The notes: generated by a model from the letters alone, not told the origin. DNA of 56,839 nt from an uncultured Eubacteriales bacterium (GCA_934525065.1 CAKSYX010000011.1:1-56839), one strand, 5' to 3'. Counted from the first letter of the stretch, positions 1-8,602 are shown. Translations and numbers: made by a program.

Positions 1-75
1 TTTTGATAAGCTTCGTGAAATATAGTCTTTTTCTTTTTGTTTTGCTCTTTGGTCTGCGCTAAATGCGACAGCCCC
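1..75 (-). mobile_element. MITE-like repeat, partial copy 1
   Basis: This is the left half of the element seen complete at 6281-6500 and 42627-42838, here in reverse orientation and cut by the window edge. It ends in the terminal sequence CTAAATGCGACAGCCCC and carries the internal arm TGAAATATAGTCTTT. No coding capacity is visible. Confidence 0.8.
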
Positions 76-461
76 TTCGCTTTGTCTTAACAAAAAATAT
101 CTGGAATTAAAACTGCTTCGCACCGTAAACTTAATTGTTTTTGATGCAGAGCAAGGCACAAATGCGCAGAAATCCTGACGGTTTTCAAGCATTTTAACGA
201 TGCTATGCGCGAAAAATCAGTTTAATGCTGTTGAATCACTTACTGAGACACCTTAAGGGCTTTTTGTTTGCGAATCCGGACGACAGACGTTAGGCTGAGC
301 TTGCTTATATATGGCGGACAGGATTAAGCTCAGGAAAATTAAAGTTGCTAAATTTCTCAAAAATAAATCAATGTGTTTTTATTGTGCATATAATGGTTTA
401 AACCACAAAAGCGCCGCAGTGTTCGGCAGCAGAGAATCTGAAAGAAAGGACGTTTTCAAAA
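76..461. other. intergenic region upstream of paaK
   Basis: About 390 bases without a convincing gene. A 68-codon open frame at 311-517 has no ribosome binding site and runs into the paaK start, so I do not accept it. I see no clear promoter hexamer pair and no structured RNA that I recognise. The last bases contain AAAGGA about 11 bases ahead of the GTG start of paaK. Confidence 0.5.
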
Positions 462-1796
462 GTGGAACACAGAATATGGGACAAAGAAAAGGAATGCATG
501 AAGCGCGGCGACCTTGAGCGTCTTCAGCTTGAACGCCTTCGCGCCCTCATTGATTATTGCGACAAAAACGTAAAGTTCTATCATGACCGTTTTGAAAAAA
601 ACGGTATCACCGCCGAAAAGATCAAAACCCTTTCGGATATTCAGTATATTCCCTATACCACAAAAACGGATCTGCGCGACAACTACCCCTTCGGACTTTT
701 CTCTGTTCCGAAAAAGCAGCTCGTTCGCCTTCACGCCTCCTCCGGTACCACCGGAAACCCAACCGTTGTCGGCTATACAAGAGAGGACCTTGAAAACTGG
801 AGCGAGCAGGTGGCACGCCTTGCAACCGCCGCCGGAGCAACAGACGAAACAACGGTTCAAATCTGCTTCGGCTACGGAATGTTCACCGGCGCGCTCGGCC
901 TTCATTACGGACTTGAAAAAATCGGCGCAACGGTTGTTCCGACCTCCTCGGGCAATACCGAAAAACAGCTTAAGTTCATGCGCGACTTTGAAACGGACGC
1001 TGTTGTTGCAACCCCGTCATATTGTTTGTACCTTGCCGAATGCGCAAGGGAAAAGGCCGATGAATTCCCGATGGAAAGCTATAAGCTTCGGCTCGGTCTG
1101 CTCGGCTCGGAGGGCTGCACGCCCGAGATGAGAACACAGATTGAAGAACGTTGGGGCAACGGCTTTTTCTGCACCGACAACTACGGAATGAGCGAGCTCA
1201 ACGGCCCCGGAATGAGCGGCGAATGCCACAAACGCAGCGGCCTTCATATCAACGAAGACCACTTCCTTTGCGAAATTATTGACTCGCAAAGCGGCGATGT
1301 GCTTGAAAAGGGCAGCACCGGCGAGCTTGTTGTTACCAACCTGACAAAGCGCGGCCTGCCGATGCTTCGTTACCGGACAAGGGACATCACAAACATAAAC
1401 TATGAGCCTTGCGAGTGCGGAAGAACAACGGCGCGCATGAGCAAAATCATCGGCAGAAGCGACGATATGCTCAAAATTCGCGGCGTCAACGTTTTCCCCT
1501 CTCAAATCGAAAGTGCCCTCATCGGAATCACTTCAATAGGACCGCATTATCAGCTTGTTGTTCGCAGAGAAGGCTTTTCGGATACCCTTGAGGTTCGCGT
1601 TGAGCTTGTTGACGCGTCTTTGCTTGAAATTTACGGTGAGCTTGAAAATCTTCGCAGGAATATACACGACAGAATCAAAGCTATTCTCGGAATCGAAATC
1701 AAGGTCAGCCTTGTTGAGCCGAAAACGCTTGAGCGCTTCACCGGCAAAGCCAAGAGAGTGCTTGACCTGAGAGACCGGAAGGAAGAAAACAGATAA
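462..1796 (+). CDS. paaK: phenylacetate-CoA ligase family protein (first copy)
   Basis: AMP-forming arylacetate-CoA ligase of 444 residues, typical length for the PaaK family. It would activate phenylacetate or indoleacetate with ATP and CoA in the cytoplasm. Visible motifs are the nucleotide-binding loop HASSGTTGNPTVVGYT (about residues 91-106), YGMSELNGPG, the YRTRD motif, the hinge GRSDDMLKIRGVNVFP, and a late GKAKRV with the expected C-terminal lysine. The start is GTG at 462, preceded by AAAGGA; no in-frame ATG fits better. It heads a five-gene cluster with iorA, iorB, a second paaK and an ACT protein, which points to aryl-2-oxoacid/arylacetyl-CoA interconversion. Exact substrate is inferred from context only. 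Confidence 0.9.
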   Translation: MEHRIWDKEKECMKRGDLERLQLERLRALIDYCDKNVKFYHDRFEKNGITAEKIKTLSDIQYIPYTTKTDLRDNYPFGLFSVPKKQLVRLHASSGTTGNPTVVGYTREDLENWSEQVARLATAAGATDETTVQICFGYGMFTGALGLHYGLEKIGATVVPTSSGNTEKQLKFMRDFETDAVVATPSYCLYLAECAREKADEFPMESYKLRLGLLGSEGCTPEMRTQIEERWGNGFFCTDNYGMSELNGPGMSGECHKRSGLHINEDHFLCEIIDSQSGDVLEKGSTGELVVTNLTKRGLPMLRYRTRDITNINYEPCECGRTTARMSKIIGRSDDMLKIRGVNVFPSQIESALIGITSIGPHYQLVVRREGFSDTLEVRVELVDASLLEIYGELENLRRNIHDRIKAILGIEIKVSLVEPKTLERFTGKAKRVLDLRDRKEENR

Positions 1797-1826
1797 ACTT
1801 TCAATAAAACAAGGGGCTTAAAACTT

Positions 1827-3596
1827 ATGGAAAAGAAAACTTTACTTTTGGGTAACGAAGCGGTTGCCAGAGGGCTTTTTGAAGCCGGCGTGCGTTTTGT
1901 TTCCGCTTATCCGGGAACTCCCAGCACCGAAATTACCGAGGCTGCCGCAAAGTATGATGAAATGTACTGCGAATGGGCACCGAACGAAAAGGTTGCCTTT
2001 GAAGCGGCGTTCGGCGCGTCTCTCGGCGGAGCAAGAAGCTTTTGCGCAATGAAGCACGTTGGGCTCAACGTTGCCGCCGACCCGCTTTACACCGCCTCAT
2101 ATATCGGCGTGAACGGCGGAATGGTCTGCGCCGTTGCCGACGACCCCGGAATGCACTCCTCGCAGAACGAGCAGGATTCGCGCCACCACGCAATCGCTTC
2201 AAAAACTCCGATGCTTGAGCCTTGCGACAGCAGCGAATGTCTCTCCTTTGCAAAACTCGGCTTTGAGCTTTCGGAGCGTTTCGACTCCCCGTTTTTGCTC
2301 AGGCTTTCAACAAGAGTTTCCCATTCGCGTTCGCTCGTCACGCTCTCTGTGCGCGAGGAAAAAGAGCTTTGCGAATACAAAAAGGACGTGATGAAAAACG
2401 TTATGATGCCTGCAATGGCAAGGGGCGCACACGTCAGGGTCGAGGAAAGGACAAAGGAGCTCACCGAATGGGCGGACACCGAAGCGGTCAGGCTCGGCGT
2501 CAACAAAGCCGAATATTTTGACAGAAAGCTCGGCGTAATAGCCGCCGGAACGGCCTATACATACGCGCGCGAAGCCCTTGGAGAAAAGGCAAGCTTCTTA
2601 AAGCTTGGCATGGTCAATCCCCTGCCGGTGAAGCTCATCAAGGAGTTTGCGCAGAACGTTGAACGCCTTGTTGTGATTGAAGAGCTTGACCCGATCATCG
2701 AAAACCATTGCAAAACGCTCGGCATTGAGGTTGAAGGAAAGAGTCTGTTTTCGGTACTCGGCGAATTTTCTCAGGCAACGGTCAAAAAGGCACTTCTCGG
2801 CGAAGAGGCGGACGCGCTTTCCTTCCCCGATGAAATTCCGCCGCGTCCGCCGGTGCTTTGCGCAGGCTGTCCGCACAGAGGACTTTACTATGCGCTCAAG
2901 GGGCTTCACCTTTATGTCAGCGGCGATATCGGCTGCTATACGCTCGGCGCACAGGCTCCGCTTTCAATGATGGATTCCTGCGTCTGCATGGGTGCTTCAG
3001 TCAGCGCGCTGCACGGCTTCAACACCGCAAGGGGCGAAGAACAGGCGGCTAAGAGCGTTGCCGTAATCGGCGATTCGACCTTTATCCATTCCGGCATAAC
3101 CGGACTTATTGATATTGCATACAACAAAGGCATTTCAACGGTAATTGTTCTCGATAACTCCATCACCGGCATGACCGGCCACCAGAACAACCCGGCGAAC
3201 GGACTTACTATCCGCAACGACCCGACCGTTGCCGTAAATCTTGAGGCTCTTGCACGCGCAATCGGAATAAGCTCCGTCCGCGTTGTTGACCCGTTTGACG
3301 TTGCAGGAACAAAGCAGGCTGTCAAAGAAGAGCTTGCAAAAAAAGAGCCGTCGCTCATCATTTCGCGCCGTCCGTGCGCTCTGCTTAAAAAGGTAAAGCA
3401 TCCCGGTCCGCTCACGGTGAACGCAGAAAAATGCATCGGCTGCAAGGCCTGCCTTTCGGTCGGCTGTCCGGCGCTTTCGCATACAGCTGTTGACGGAAAG
3501 AACCGGGCACTCATTGACGAAAACCAGTGCGTAGGCTGCGGCGTCTGCACCGCCGCCTGTCGCTTCGGCGCAATTGAAAAAGGAGGAGAGCAGTAA
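1827..3596 (+). CDS. iorA: indolepyruvate ferredoxin oxidoreductase, alpha subunit
   Basis: 589-residue large subunit of the IorAB enzyme, which interconverts aryl pyruvates (indolepyruvate, phenylpyruvate) and arylacetyl-CoA with ferredoxin as electron carrier. The order is an N-terminal pyrimidine-binding domain (YPGTPSTEI near residue 28), a middle transketolase-C-like part, a TPP-binding domain (CAGCPHRG; GDSTFIHSGITGL; DNSITGMTGHQNNP), and two C-terminal [4Fe-4S] motifs (CIGCKACLSVGCP and CVGCGVCTAAC). AAGGGG precedes the ATG. The stop overlaps the iorB start by one base, so the two subunits are translationally coupled. Confidence 0.95.
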   Translation: MEKKTLLLGNEAVARGLFEAGVRFVSAYPGTPSTEITEAAAKYDEMYCEWAPNEKVAFEAAFGASLGGARSFCAMKHVGLNVAADPLYTASYIGVNGGMVCAVADDPGMHSSQNEQDSRHHAIASKTPMLEPCDSSECLSFAKLGFELSERFDSPFLLRLSTRVSHSRSLVTLSVREEKELCEYKKDVMKNVMMPAMARGAHVRVEERTKELTEWADTEAVRLGVNKAEYFDRKLGVIAAGTAYTYAREALGEKASFLKLGMVNPLPVKLIKEFAQNVERLVVIEELDPIIENHCKTLGIEVEGKSLFSVLGEFSQATVKKALLGEEADALSFPDEIPPRPPVLCAGCPHRGLYYALKGLHLYVSGDIGCYTLGAQAPLSMMDSCVCMGASVSALHGFNTARGEEQAAKSVAVIGDSTFIHSGITGLIDIAYNKGISTVIVLDNSITGMTGHQNNPANGLTIRNDPTVAVNLEALARAIGISSVRVVDPFDVAGTKQAVKEELAKKEPSLIISRRPCALLKKVKHPGPLTVNAEKCIGCKACLSVGCPALSHTAVDGKNRALIDENQCVGCGVCTAACRFGAIEKGGEQ

Positions 3597-4171
3597 TGGA
3601 AACCAAAAACATTCTCATCGTCGGTGTCGGCGGCCAGGGAACGCTGCTCGCCTCAAAGCTCATGGGCAAATACTTCACGGAAAAGGGCTATGACGTCAAG
3701 GTCAGCGAGGTTCACGGAATGAGCCAGCGCGGCGGCAGTGTCGTCACCTATGTTCGCTACGGAGAAAAGGTTTTCTCCTCCGTTATCGAAAAGGGAGAAG
3801 CGGACATCATCCTTTCCTTTGAGCAGCTTGAAGGCGCAAGGTGGCTGCCGTACCTCAAAAAGGGCGGTGTGCTCATCACCGGCACGCAGAAGATCGACCC
3901 TATGCCCGTAATCATGGGCAAGGCAAGTTACCCGGAAAATATTCTTGAAAAGCTTTCGGAAAAAGGCGTGAAGGTCATTCCCGTTGACGCGCTCACCCTT
4001 GCGCTTGAAGCCGGCAGCGCAAAAAGCGCAAACGTTGTTCTGCTCGGCGCGGCGGTGAAGTTCCTCGGAATCGACAAGGACGAATTTGCCGAAATTGTCA
4101 AAACTTCTGTTCCGCCGAAAACCGTTGAGGCGAACCTCAAGGCGTTTGAATCGGGATATAGGGCAGAGTAA
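3596..4171 (+). CDS. iorB: indolepyruvate ferredoxin oxidoreductase, beta subunit
   Basis: 191-residue small subunit, of the pyruvate-ferredoxin oxidoreductase gamma-domain family. GVGGQGTLLASKLMG at the N-terminus and SEVHGMSQRGGSV are the family signatures. It pairs with IorA to form the catalytic complex. The ATG shares its A with the iorA TAA, and the iorA end carries GGAGGAG as the binding site. Nothing suggests truncation. Confidence 0.95.
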   Translation: METKNILIVGVGGQGTLLASKLMGKYFTEKGYDVKVSEVHGMSQRGGSVVTYVRYGEKVFSSVIEKGEADIILSFEQLEGARWLPYLKKGGVLITGTQKIDPMPVIMGKASYPENILEKLSEKGVKVIPVDALTLALEAGSAKSANVVLLGAAVKFLGIDKDEFAEIVKTSVPPKTVEANLKAFESGYRAE

Positions 4172-4174
4172 GTT

Positions 4175-4209
4175 CTAGATGCTAGATTCTAGACGCTAGA
4201 CGCTAGATG
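4175..4209. repeat. CTAGA-type short tandem repeats
   Basis: Degenerate tandem units of CTAGATG, CTAGATT and CTAGACG directly after the iorB stop, inside the 335-base gap between iorB and the second paaK. Function unknown. The gap otherwise holds no gene. Confidence 0.7.
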
Positions 4210-4403
4210 TGTTTTGTTTTTATGTAGCCGAAGCATAAAAGCTTACAACAAGAAATCCGCGAGCCGTTAAAAACGGAAACGTTGTTTTTAGATTGCTCTG
4301 ACTGAACACATCGACAAAAGTACCCCCGCGGAGCGAGGCTAAGCAGCGATTGAAAACAAAAGAGGAGTCTTGCTGTTTGCGTGGTGCAAGCAGCAGCGTT
4401 CCT

Positions 4404-4452
4404 TAGATAATAGATAATGGATAATAAATAATAGATAATAGATAATAGATAT
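4404..4452. repeat. TAGATAA-type tandem repeats
   Basis: Roughly seven imperfect units of TAGATAA/TGGATAA in the same iorB-paaK gap, about 55 bases before the paaK start. This is a simple repeat with slippage potential and no reading frame of interest. Confidence 0.75.
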
Positions 4453-4506
4453 TTGCTGCACGCGGCAATCTAAAATCTAATCTCTAAAGAAATGGAGTGT
4501 TAACCT

Positions 4507-5814
4507 ATGGGAATCTTTCAGCCGGAGATTGAATGTGCGTCAAGAGATTACCTGCACGCCGTTCAGTCCGCAAGACTTATCAAAATGGTCAAAAACGCAT
4601 ACACAAACGTTCCGTTTTATAAAAAGCTTCTGGATGACCACGGCGTTTCGCCGGATGATATCCATTCGATTGACGACATCACGAAGCTCCCCTTCACGGT
4701 TAAGCAGGATTTGAGAGACAACTATCCCTTCGGCCTTTTTGCCGTTCCCGCTTCAAAGCTTCAAAGAATCCACGCCTCCTCCGGAACGACCGGAAAGCAG
4801 ACTGTTGTCGGCTACACAAAGCATGATCTTGACATCTGGGCAGAAGGCGCGGCAAGAGCACTTTGTGCCGCCGGAGCAACAAAGAACGACAAGGTTCACG
4901 TTTCCTACGGCTACGGCCTTTTCACCGGCGGCCTGGGCTTGCATTACGGTGCGGAGCATCTCGGCGCAACAACGATTCCCGTTTCCTCCGGCAACACAAA
5001 GCGCCAGGTTCAGATTCTTCAGGACTTTGAATCGGACATTCTCTGCTGCACCCCGTCCTACGCAATGTTCATCGGCGAAACCGTCCGCGACATGGGAATC
5101 GACCCGAAGAGCCTCAAGCTGCGCGCGGGAATTTTCGGCGCGGAGCCGTGGACGGACAACATGAGAAGAGAAATTGAAAAGCTTCTTGATATCAAGGCCT
5201 ATGATATCTACGGCCTTTCGGAAATTGCAGGTCCCGGCGTTGCATATAACTGTGAATGCCAGAACGGACTTCATGTTTGCGAGGACTATTTCTATCCCGA
5301 GATCATTGATCCGGATACGCTCAAGGTCCTTCCGGACGGCGAATACGGCGAGCTTGTTTTTACCTGCATCGGCAAGGAAGCACTGCCGCTTATCCGTTAC
5401 AGAACACGCGACATCGCTTCAATCACCCACGAAAAATGCGCCTGCGGCAGAACCACCGTCAGAATGAGCAAGCCCAAGGGCAGAAGCGACGATATGCTCA
5501 TCATCCGCGGCGTCAATGTATTCCCCTCTCAGGTCGAGCACGTTCTGCTTGAGCTGGGTCTTACCGCGAATTACCTCATCATTGTTGACAGAAAGAACAA
5601 CCTTGACACAATGGAGGTTCAGGTTGAAATGCTGCCCGAGATGTTCTCGGATACCGTTAAGGGGCTTGAAAGCACAGAAAAGCGCATTGAAAGCGCACTC
5701 CAGTCAACGCTCAACGTTCACGCAAAGGTCAGACTTCTTGAGCCGGGCAGACTTGCACGCTCGGAGGGCAAGGCAAAGCGTGTTATAGATAACAGAACAG
5801 AGGTCACATATTAA
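4507..5814 (+). CDS. paaK: phenylacetate-CoA ligase family protein (second copy)
   Basis: 435-residue paralogue of the ligase at 462, with the same motifs: HASSGTTGKQTVVGYT (89-104), YGLSEIAGPG, YRTRDIA, GRSDDMLIIRGVNVFP and a C-terminal EGKAKRV. Four conserved cysteines (NCECQNG region and EKCACG) are present as in anaerobe members of the family. The ATG follows TGGAG. Having two ligases around iorAB suggests different aryl specificities (phenyl-, 4-hydroxyphenyl- or indole-acetate); which one does which cannot be read from sequence. The downstream ACT gene follows after 15 bases. Confidence 0.9.
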   Translation: MGIFQPEIECASRDYLHAVQSARLIKMVKNAYTNVPFYKKLLDDHGVSPDDIHSIDDITKLPFTVKQDLRDNYPFGLFAVPASKLQRIHASSGTTGKQTVVGYTKHDLDIWAEGAARALCAAGATKNDKVHVSYGYGLFTGGLGLHYGAEHLGATTIPVSSGNTKRQVQILQDFESDILCCTPSYAMFIGETVRDMGIDPKSLKLRAGIFGAEPWTDNMRREIEKLLDIKAYDIYGLSEIAGPGVAYNCECQNGLHVCEDYFYPEIIDPDTLKVLPDGEYGELVFTCIGKEALPLIRYRTRDIASITHEKCACGRTTVRMSKPKGRSDDMLIIRGVNVFPSQVEHVLLELGLTANYLIIVDRKNNLDTMEVQVEMLPEMFSDTVKGLESTEKRIESALQSTLNVHAKVRLLEPGRLARSEGKAKRVIDNRTEVTY

Positions 5815-5829
5815 AAGGAGGAAGAGAAG

Positions 5830-6267
5830 ATGCTCATTAAACAAATTTCGGTTTTTGTTGAAAACAAGGAAGGCAGACTTGCCGAGATCACGGAAAAAAT
5901 CGCCGCCGCAGGGGTTGATATCCGCGCACTTTCAATTGCGGACACGACCGATTTCGGAATACTGCGCCTGATCGTTGACAGGCCGGAGGAGACCGAAAAA
6001 ACTCTGCGCGAGGAGGGCTTCACCGTTTCCGTCACGAATGTTATCGCTGTCGGAATTGACGACGTTCCGGGCGGCTTTGCAAAGCCGATGAGAGTCCTTG
6101 CCGATTCTCACATCGATGTTGAGTATATGTATGCCTTCATTTCGCGCGACACAAAAAAGGCCTATGTTATCCTCAGGGTCAACGATAACGAAACAGCCGC
6201 AAAGGCACTTGAAAAGGCGGGAATCGTCCTTCTTGATGAGGGCGGCTTCTATGACATGATGAAATAA
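5830..6267 (+). CDS. tandem ACT-domain protein
   Basis: 145-residue stand-alone protein with two ACT domains, about residues 3-68 (QISVFVENKEGRLAEI) and 70-140 (VIAVGIDDVPGGFAKPMRVL). ACT domains bind amino acids. Proteins of this size commonly follow paaK-ior clusters in anaerobes, so a sensor or allosteric role for aromatic amino acids is likely but inferred. Start ATG follows AAAGGAGGAAG. It is the last gene of the operon; a MITE-like repeat begins 13 bases after the stop. Confidence 0.85.
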   Translation: MLIKQISVFVENKEGRLAEITEKIAAAGVDIRALSIADTTDFGILRLIVDRPEETEKTLREEGFTVSVTNVIAVGIDDVPGGFAKPMRVLADSHIDVEYMYAFISRDTKKAYVILRVNDNETAAKALEKAGIVLLDEGGFYDMMK

Positions 6268-6280
6268 AGCCGAATCGCGC

Positions 6281-6500
6281 GGGACTGCCGTATTTAGCGC
6301 AGACCAAAGAGCAAAACAAAAAGAAAAAGACTATATTTCACGAAGCTTATCAAACCAAGGCTCCTATGAAATATAGTCTTTGTTTATGATGGAATTTAAA
6401 AATAATTTTGCTCTTTTAAGCGTTTTTTTGCCCGCTCGCGGTATCTACATACAGCTTCGGGACAAAGAAAACGCTTTCTGCATCTAAATGCGGCAGCCCC
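6281..6500 (+). mobile_element. MITE-like repeat, complete copy 2
   Basis: 220-bp non-coding element. Its ends are GGGACTGCCGTATTTAG and CTAAATGCGGCAGCCCC, an inverted pair of 17 bases with two mismatches. Inside it lie two more inverted pairs: AAAGACTATATTTCA with TGAAATATAGTCTTT, and AAGAGCAAAA with TTTTGCTCTT. The same sequence recurs at 42627-42838 and in halves at both window ends. There is no obvious target-site duplication here. Confidence 0.85.
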
Positions 6501-6559
6501 GGCCGGTTGTTTCTTTTATCGGCGAAAATAGGCGCAAGGGCGAATAAGGATTGAAAAAT

Positions 6560-6606
6560 AGGGAACTTTTCACCGCTGAAAAAGCGAAAAAAGTTCCCTG
6601 TTTCTT
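6560..6606 (+). terminator. hairpin, probable terminator
   Basis: AGGGAACTTTT and AAAAGTTCCCT form an 11-bp stem followed by GTTTCTTCTCC. It could end the paaK-ior operon. The T-run is short, so termination is plausible rather than certain. Confidence 0.5.
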
Positions 6607-6742
6607 CTCCATAAACTCAAAACCGTGTTTTTGTGCCGTAGATTTTTGAAAATTCATTCATGAGCAAACAGTATGAAAACAAGAGAAAACGCGAGGAAAA
6701 ACGAGCACGGTCAAACTAATTCGATTTTTTGAAGGAAAGCTG

Positions 6743-6771
6743 TTGACAAAGCCTTTTGCCTGTGATAGAAT
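6743..6771 (+). promoter_or_regulatory. sigma-A promoter of rplM-rpsI
   Basis: TTGACA at 6743-6748, 17-base spacer, TAGAAT at 6766-6771 with an upstream TGTGA. The start codon of rplM is 37 bases further on, leaving no room for a ribosomal-protein leader structure. Confidence 0.85.
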
Positions 6772-6807
6772 ACATGAGCATTTGAAAATTGATTGGAGGA
6801 AAAGACT

Positions 6808-7236
6808 ATGTCAACCTATATGCCGAAAGCCGGCGACATCACCCGTAAGTGGTATGTTATCGACGCCGAGGGCAAGCATCTCGGTCACGTTGCCGCCAAG
6901 GCTGCCGAGCTTCTCCGCGGAAAGCATAAGCCCACCTTTGCACCCCATGCGGATTGCGGCGACCATGTAATCATCATCAACGCCGACAAGGCCGTTCTTA
7001 CCGGAAAGAAGCTTGACCAGAAAATGTATTATCATCACACCGGTTACATCGGTAACATGAAGAAGGTCAAATACAGCTCCCTTATGAAGGAAAAGCCCGA
7101 ATTCGTAATGACCAAGGCTGTCAAGGGCATGATCCCCGACACCACCATCGGCCGCAAGGCTCTCACCAGACTTCGCGTTTATGCAGGCGCTGAACATTCA
7201 CACGCTGCTCAGAAGCCCGAAGTTGTTGAACTTTAA
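6808..7236 (+). CDS. rplM: 50S ribosomal protein L13
   Basis: 142-residue L13 with the family features: KWYVIDAEGKHLGHVA, DAEG, DKAVLTGKKLDQKMYYHHTGYIG, and VKGMIPDTTIGRKALTRLRVYAG. The ATG at 6808 is chosen because GGAGG sits eight bases upstream; the in-frame TTG at 6793 overlaps that site. It assembles into the large subunit and is co-transcribed with rpsI, 20 bases downstream, the universal pairing in Bacteria. Confidence 0.97.
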   Translation: MSTYMPKAGDITRKWYVIDAEGKHLGHVAAKAAELLRGKHKPTFAPHADCGDHVIIINADKAVLTGKKLDQKMYYHHTGYIGNMKKVKYSSLMKEKPEFVMTKAVKGMIPDTTIGRKALTRLRVYAGAEHSHAAQKPEVVEL

Positions 7237-7256
7237 TCGAAAGGGAGGAAATGAAA

Positions 7257-7655
7257 ATGTACGAATCAGCTCCGTTCTTCTACGGCACCGGCCGCAGAAA
7301 GAAATCAATTGCCAGAGTCCGCGTTTATGCAGGCAGCGGTAAGATCACCATCAACGACAGAGACATCGACGATTACTTCGGCCTTGAGACCCTCAAGCTC
7401 CTTGTTCGTCAGCCTCTCGCTGTTACCGAAACTTCCGATAAGTTTGACATCGTCTGCCGCGTTGCAGGCGGCGGCGTAACCGGTCAGGCCGGTGCAATCC
7501 GCCACGGTCTTGCAAGAGCTCTCCTTCAGTATGACGCCGAGCTTCGCGCTCCGCTCAAAAAGGCCGGTCTCCTTACCCGTGACCCGAGAATGAAGGAAAG
7601 AAAGAAGTACGGTCTCAAAGGCGCTCGCCGTGCACCGCAGTTCTCAAAGAGATAA
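7257..7655 (+). CDS. rpsI: 30S ribosomal protein S9
   Basis: 132-residue S9. YGTGRRKKSIARVRVYAGSG, GGGVTGQAGAIRHGLARAL and the basic tail GARRAPQFSKR are diagnostic. ATG at 7257 is preferred over ATG 7251 because GGAGG ends at 7248, giving normal spacing. The gene is intact and is followed directly by a strong terminator. The accessory island begins just beyond; the 3' end of rpsI is a known integration site for some mobile elements of Bacillota. Confidence 0.97.
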   Translation: MYESAPFFYGTGRRKKSIARVRVYAGSGKITINDRDIDDYFGLETLKLLVRQPLAVTETSDKFDIVCRVAGGGVTGQAGAIRHGLARALLQYDAELRAPLKKAGLLTRDPRMKERKKYGLKGARRAPQFSKR

Positions 7656-7670
7656 CTACAGCTCAAAACA

Positions 7671-7711
7671 CCCCGAATCCCTTATATCAAGGGCTTTCGG
7701 GGATTTTTTAT
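7671..7711 (+). terminator. terminator of rplM-rpsI
   Basis: CCCCGAA pairs with TTTCGGGG around a loop that itself contains CCCTT/AAGGG, followed by ATTTTTTATTTT. This is a classical intrinsic terminator. Confidence 0.9.
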
Positions 7712-7758
7712 TTTGTAGTAGTTTGTTATCGTAAATCCTATAGAAAACAAATTTAAAT

Positions 7759-7818
7759 GGGACAACATGGGGACAACACCCCTAAAAATGATTTAATGGG
7801 ACAACAAAAGGGACAACA
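7759..7818. repeat. four direct repeats of GGGACAACA
   Basis: Exact copies start at 7759, 7770, 7798 and 7810, giving two close pairs (11 and 12 bases apart) separated by 28 bases. They lie between the rpsI terminator and the RHS island. Iterated nonamers of this type are typical of integrase arm-binding regions, but no integrase gene is in the window, so this would be a relic attachment region at best. Confidence 0.6.
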
Positions 7819-7924
7819 TTTAGGCTTTTTCTCATGGTGTTTTTACTTGTAGAATCCTCCCCTTTTTTATTTGGCTTTCTTTAATGACCTAAATTATGAG
7901 GGCATCTATATATAAATTAGTTTA

Positions 7925-7967
7925 GCCCTTGGCAGCGGAATTTCTGTTGTCAAGGGCTTTTATTTTA
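7925..7967 (+). terminator. intrinsic terminator
   Basis: GCCCTTGGCA and TGTCAAGGGC form a near-perfect 10-bp stem followed by TTTTATTTT. No intact gene precedes it; it probably marks the end of a lost gene at the island border. Confidence 0.75.
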
Positions 7968-8152
7968 TAAATTGAATCTCTATTTAAAATTTTTTTGTTT
8001 TACTCCCCCAAAAACACCTTGCCAGATTCCTTATATAGTGAAGGTGCTTTTAGAAATTGAGTGAAAAGCATTTAGTACCATGACAATTGAATATACATTC
8101 ATCAAATACATTCCTTGCATTCGGAATTGTGAATTCCAAGCCAAAGCTGTGA

Positions 8153-8460
8153 GTGCGCCATGACACTCAAAATTGAGTTGAGCGATAAAACTAACACAGC
8201 AAAAGCCGAATTGCTTTCGGTAGGCGATGACAAATGTAAGGTATAATGATACTTCCGTAAGTGGCTGGCGACTACACAGGCAGGGGTGAGATTCCCATGG
8301 ATTCGGTTAGCAACCGAGCGTTTGATGATTTCCGTTTATGCGTTTCGGGTTCGAGGAAAAATTAAACGCTTAAGGTCGTTTTCAGCTTAAAAACAAAAAG
8401 TTCTCTAAATGAAAGCTTATGTTTTACAAGTCGTTTGTGAATGAAAAGGCTCCTTAATTT
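8153..8460 (+). other. possible 5' fragment of a group II intron
   Basis: Starts with GTGCGCC, the group II intron 5' consensus. It continues with TAACACAGCAAAAGCC and GTAAGGTATAATG, which resemble domain I segments of Ll.LtrB-type introns, and with a GGGGTGAGATTCCC hairpin. No reverse transcriptase frame and no domain V are visible downstream, so it would be a truncated, inactive copy. The right boundary is a guess. This call rests on remembered consensus, not on alignment. Confidence 0.4.
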
Positions 8461-8560
8461 ATACGAGTTAAAAAACTAATCTTGGTTAAAATGGGGGTTA
8501 GGTCTAAGAATTTACATAATCACAACTTAATGCTAAAAATTAAAGCTATATAGGTCTCTA

Positions 8561-8590
8561 TGTGCAATTTTGCATAAAAAGTGTGCAATT
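8561..8590 (+). promoter_or_regulatory. LytTR-type direct repeat upstream of rhs
   Basis: TGTGCAATT occurs at 8561-8569 and 8582-8590, 21 bases apart, that is two helical turns. LytTR regulators such as AgrA bind two direct half-sites with this spacing. The second half-site ends 12 bases before a usable -35, and matching repeats flank the agr genes at 27110 and 27607. Confidence 0.7.
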
Positions 8591-8602
8591 GTGATTTCAC
8601 TA

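Noticed and set aside
311..517. 68-codon open frame upstream of paaK
   Set aside because: No ribosome binding site, overlaps the paaK start, and the protein has no recognisable features.
4404..4452. CRISPR-like repeat array
   Set aside because: Units are about seven bases with no spacers. No CRISPR array or cas gene is present in the window.
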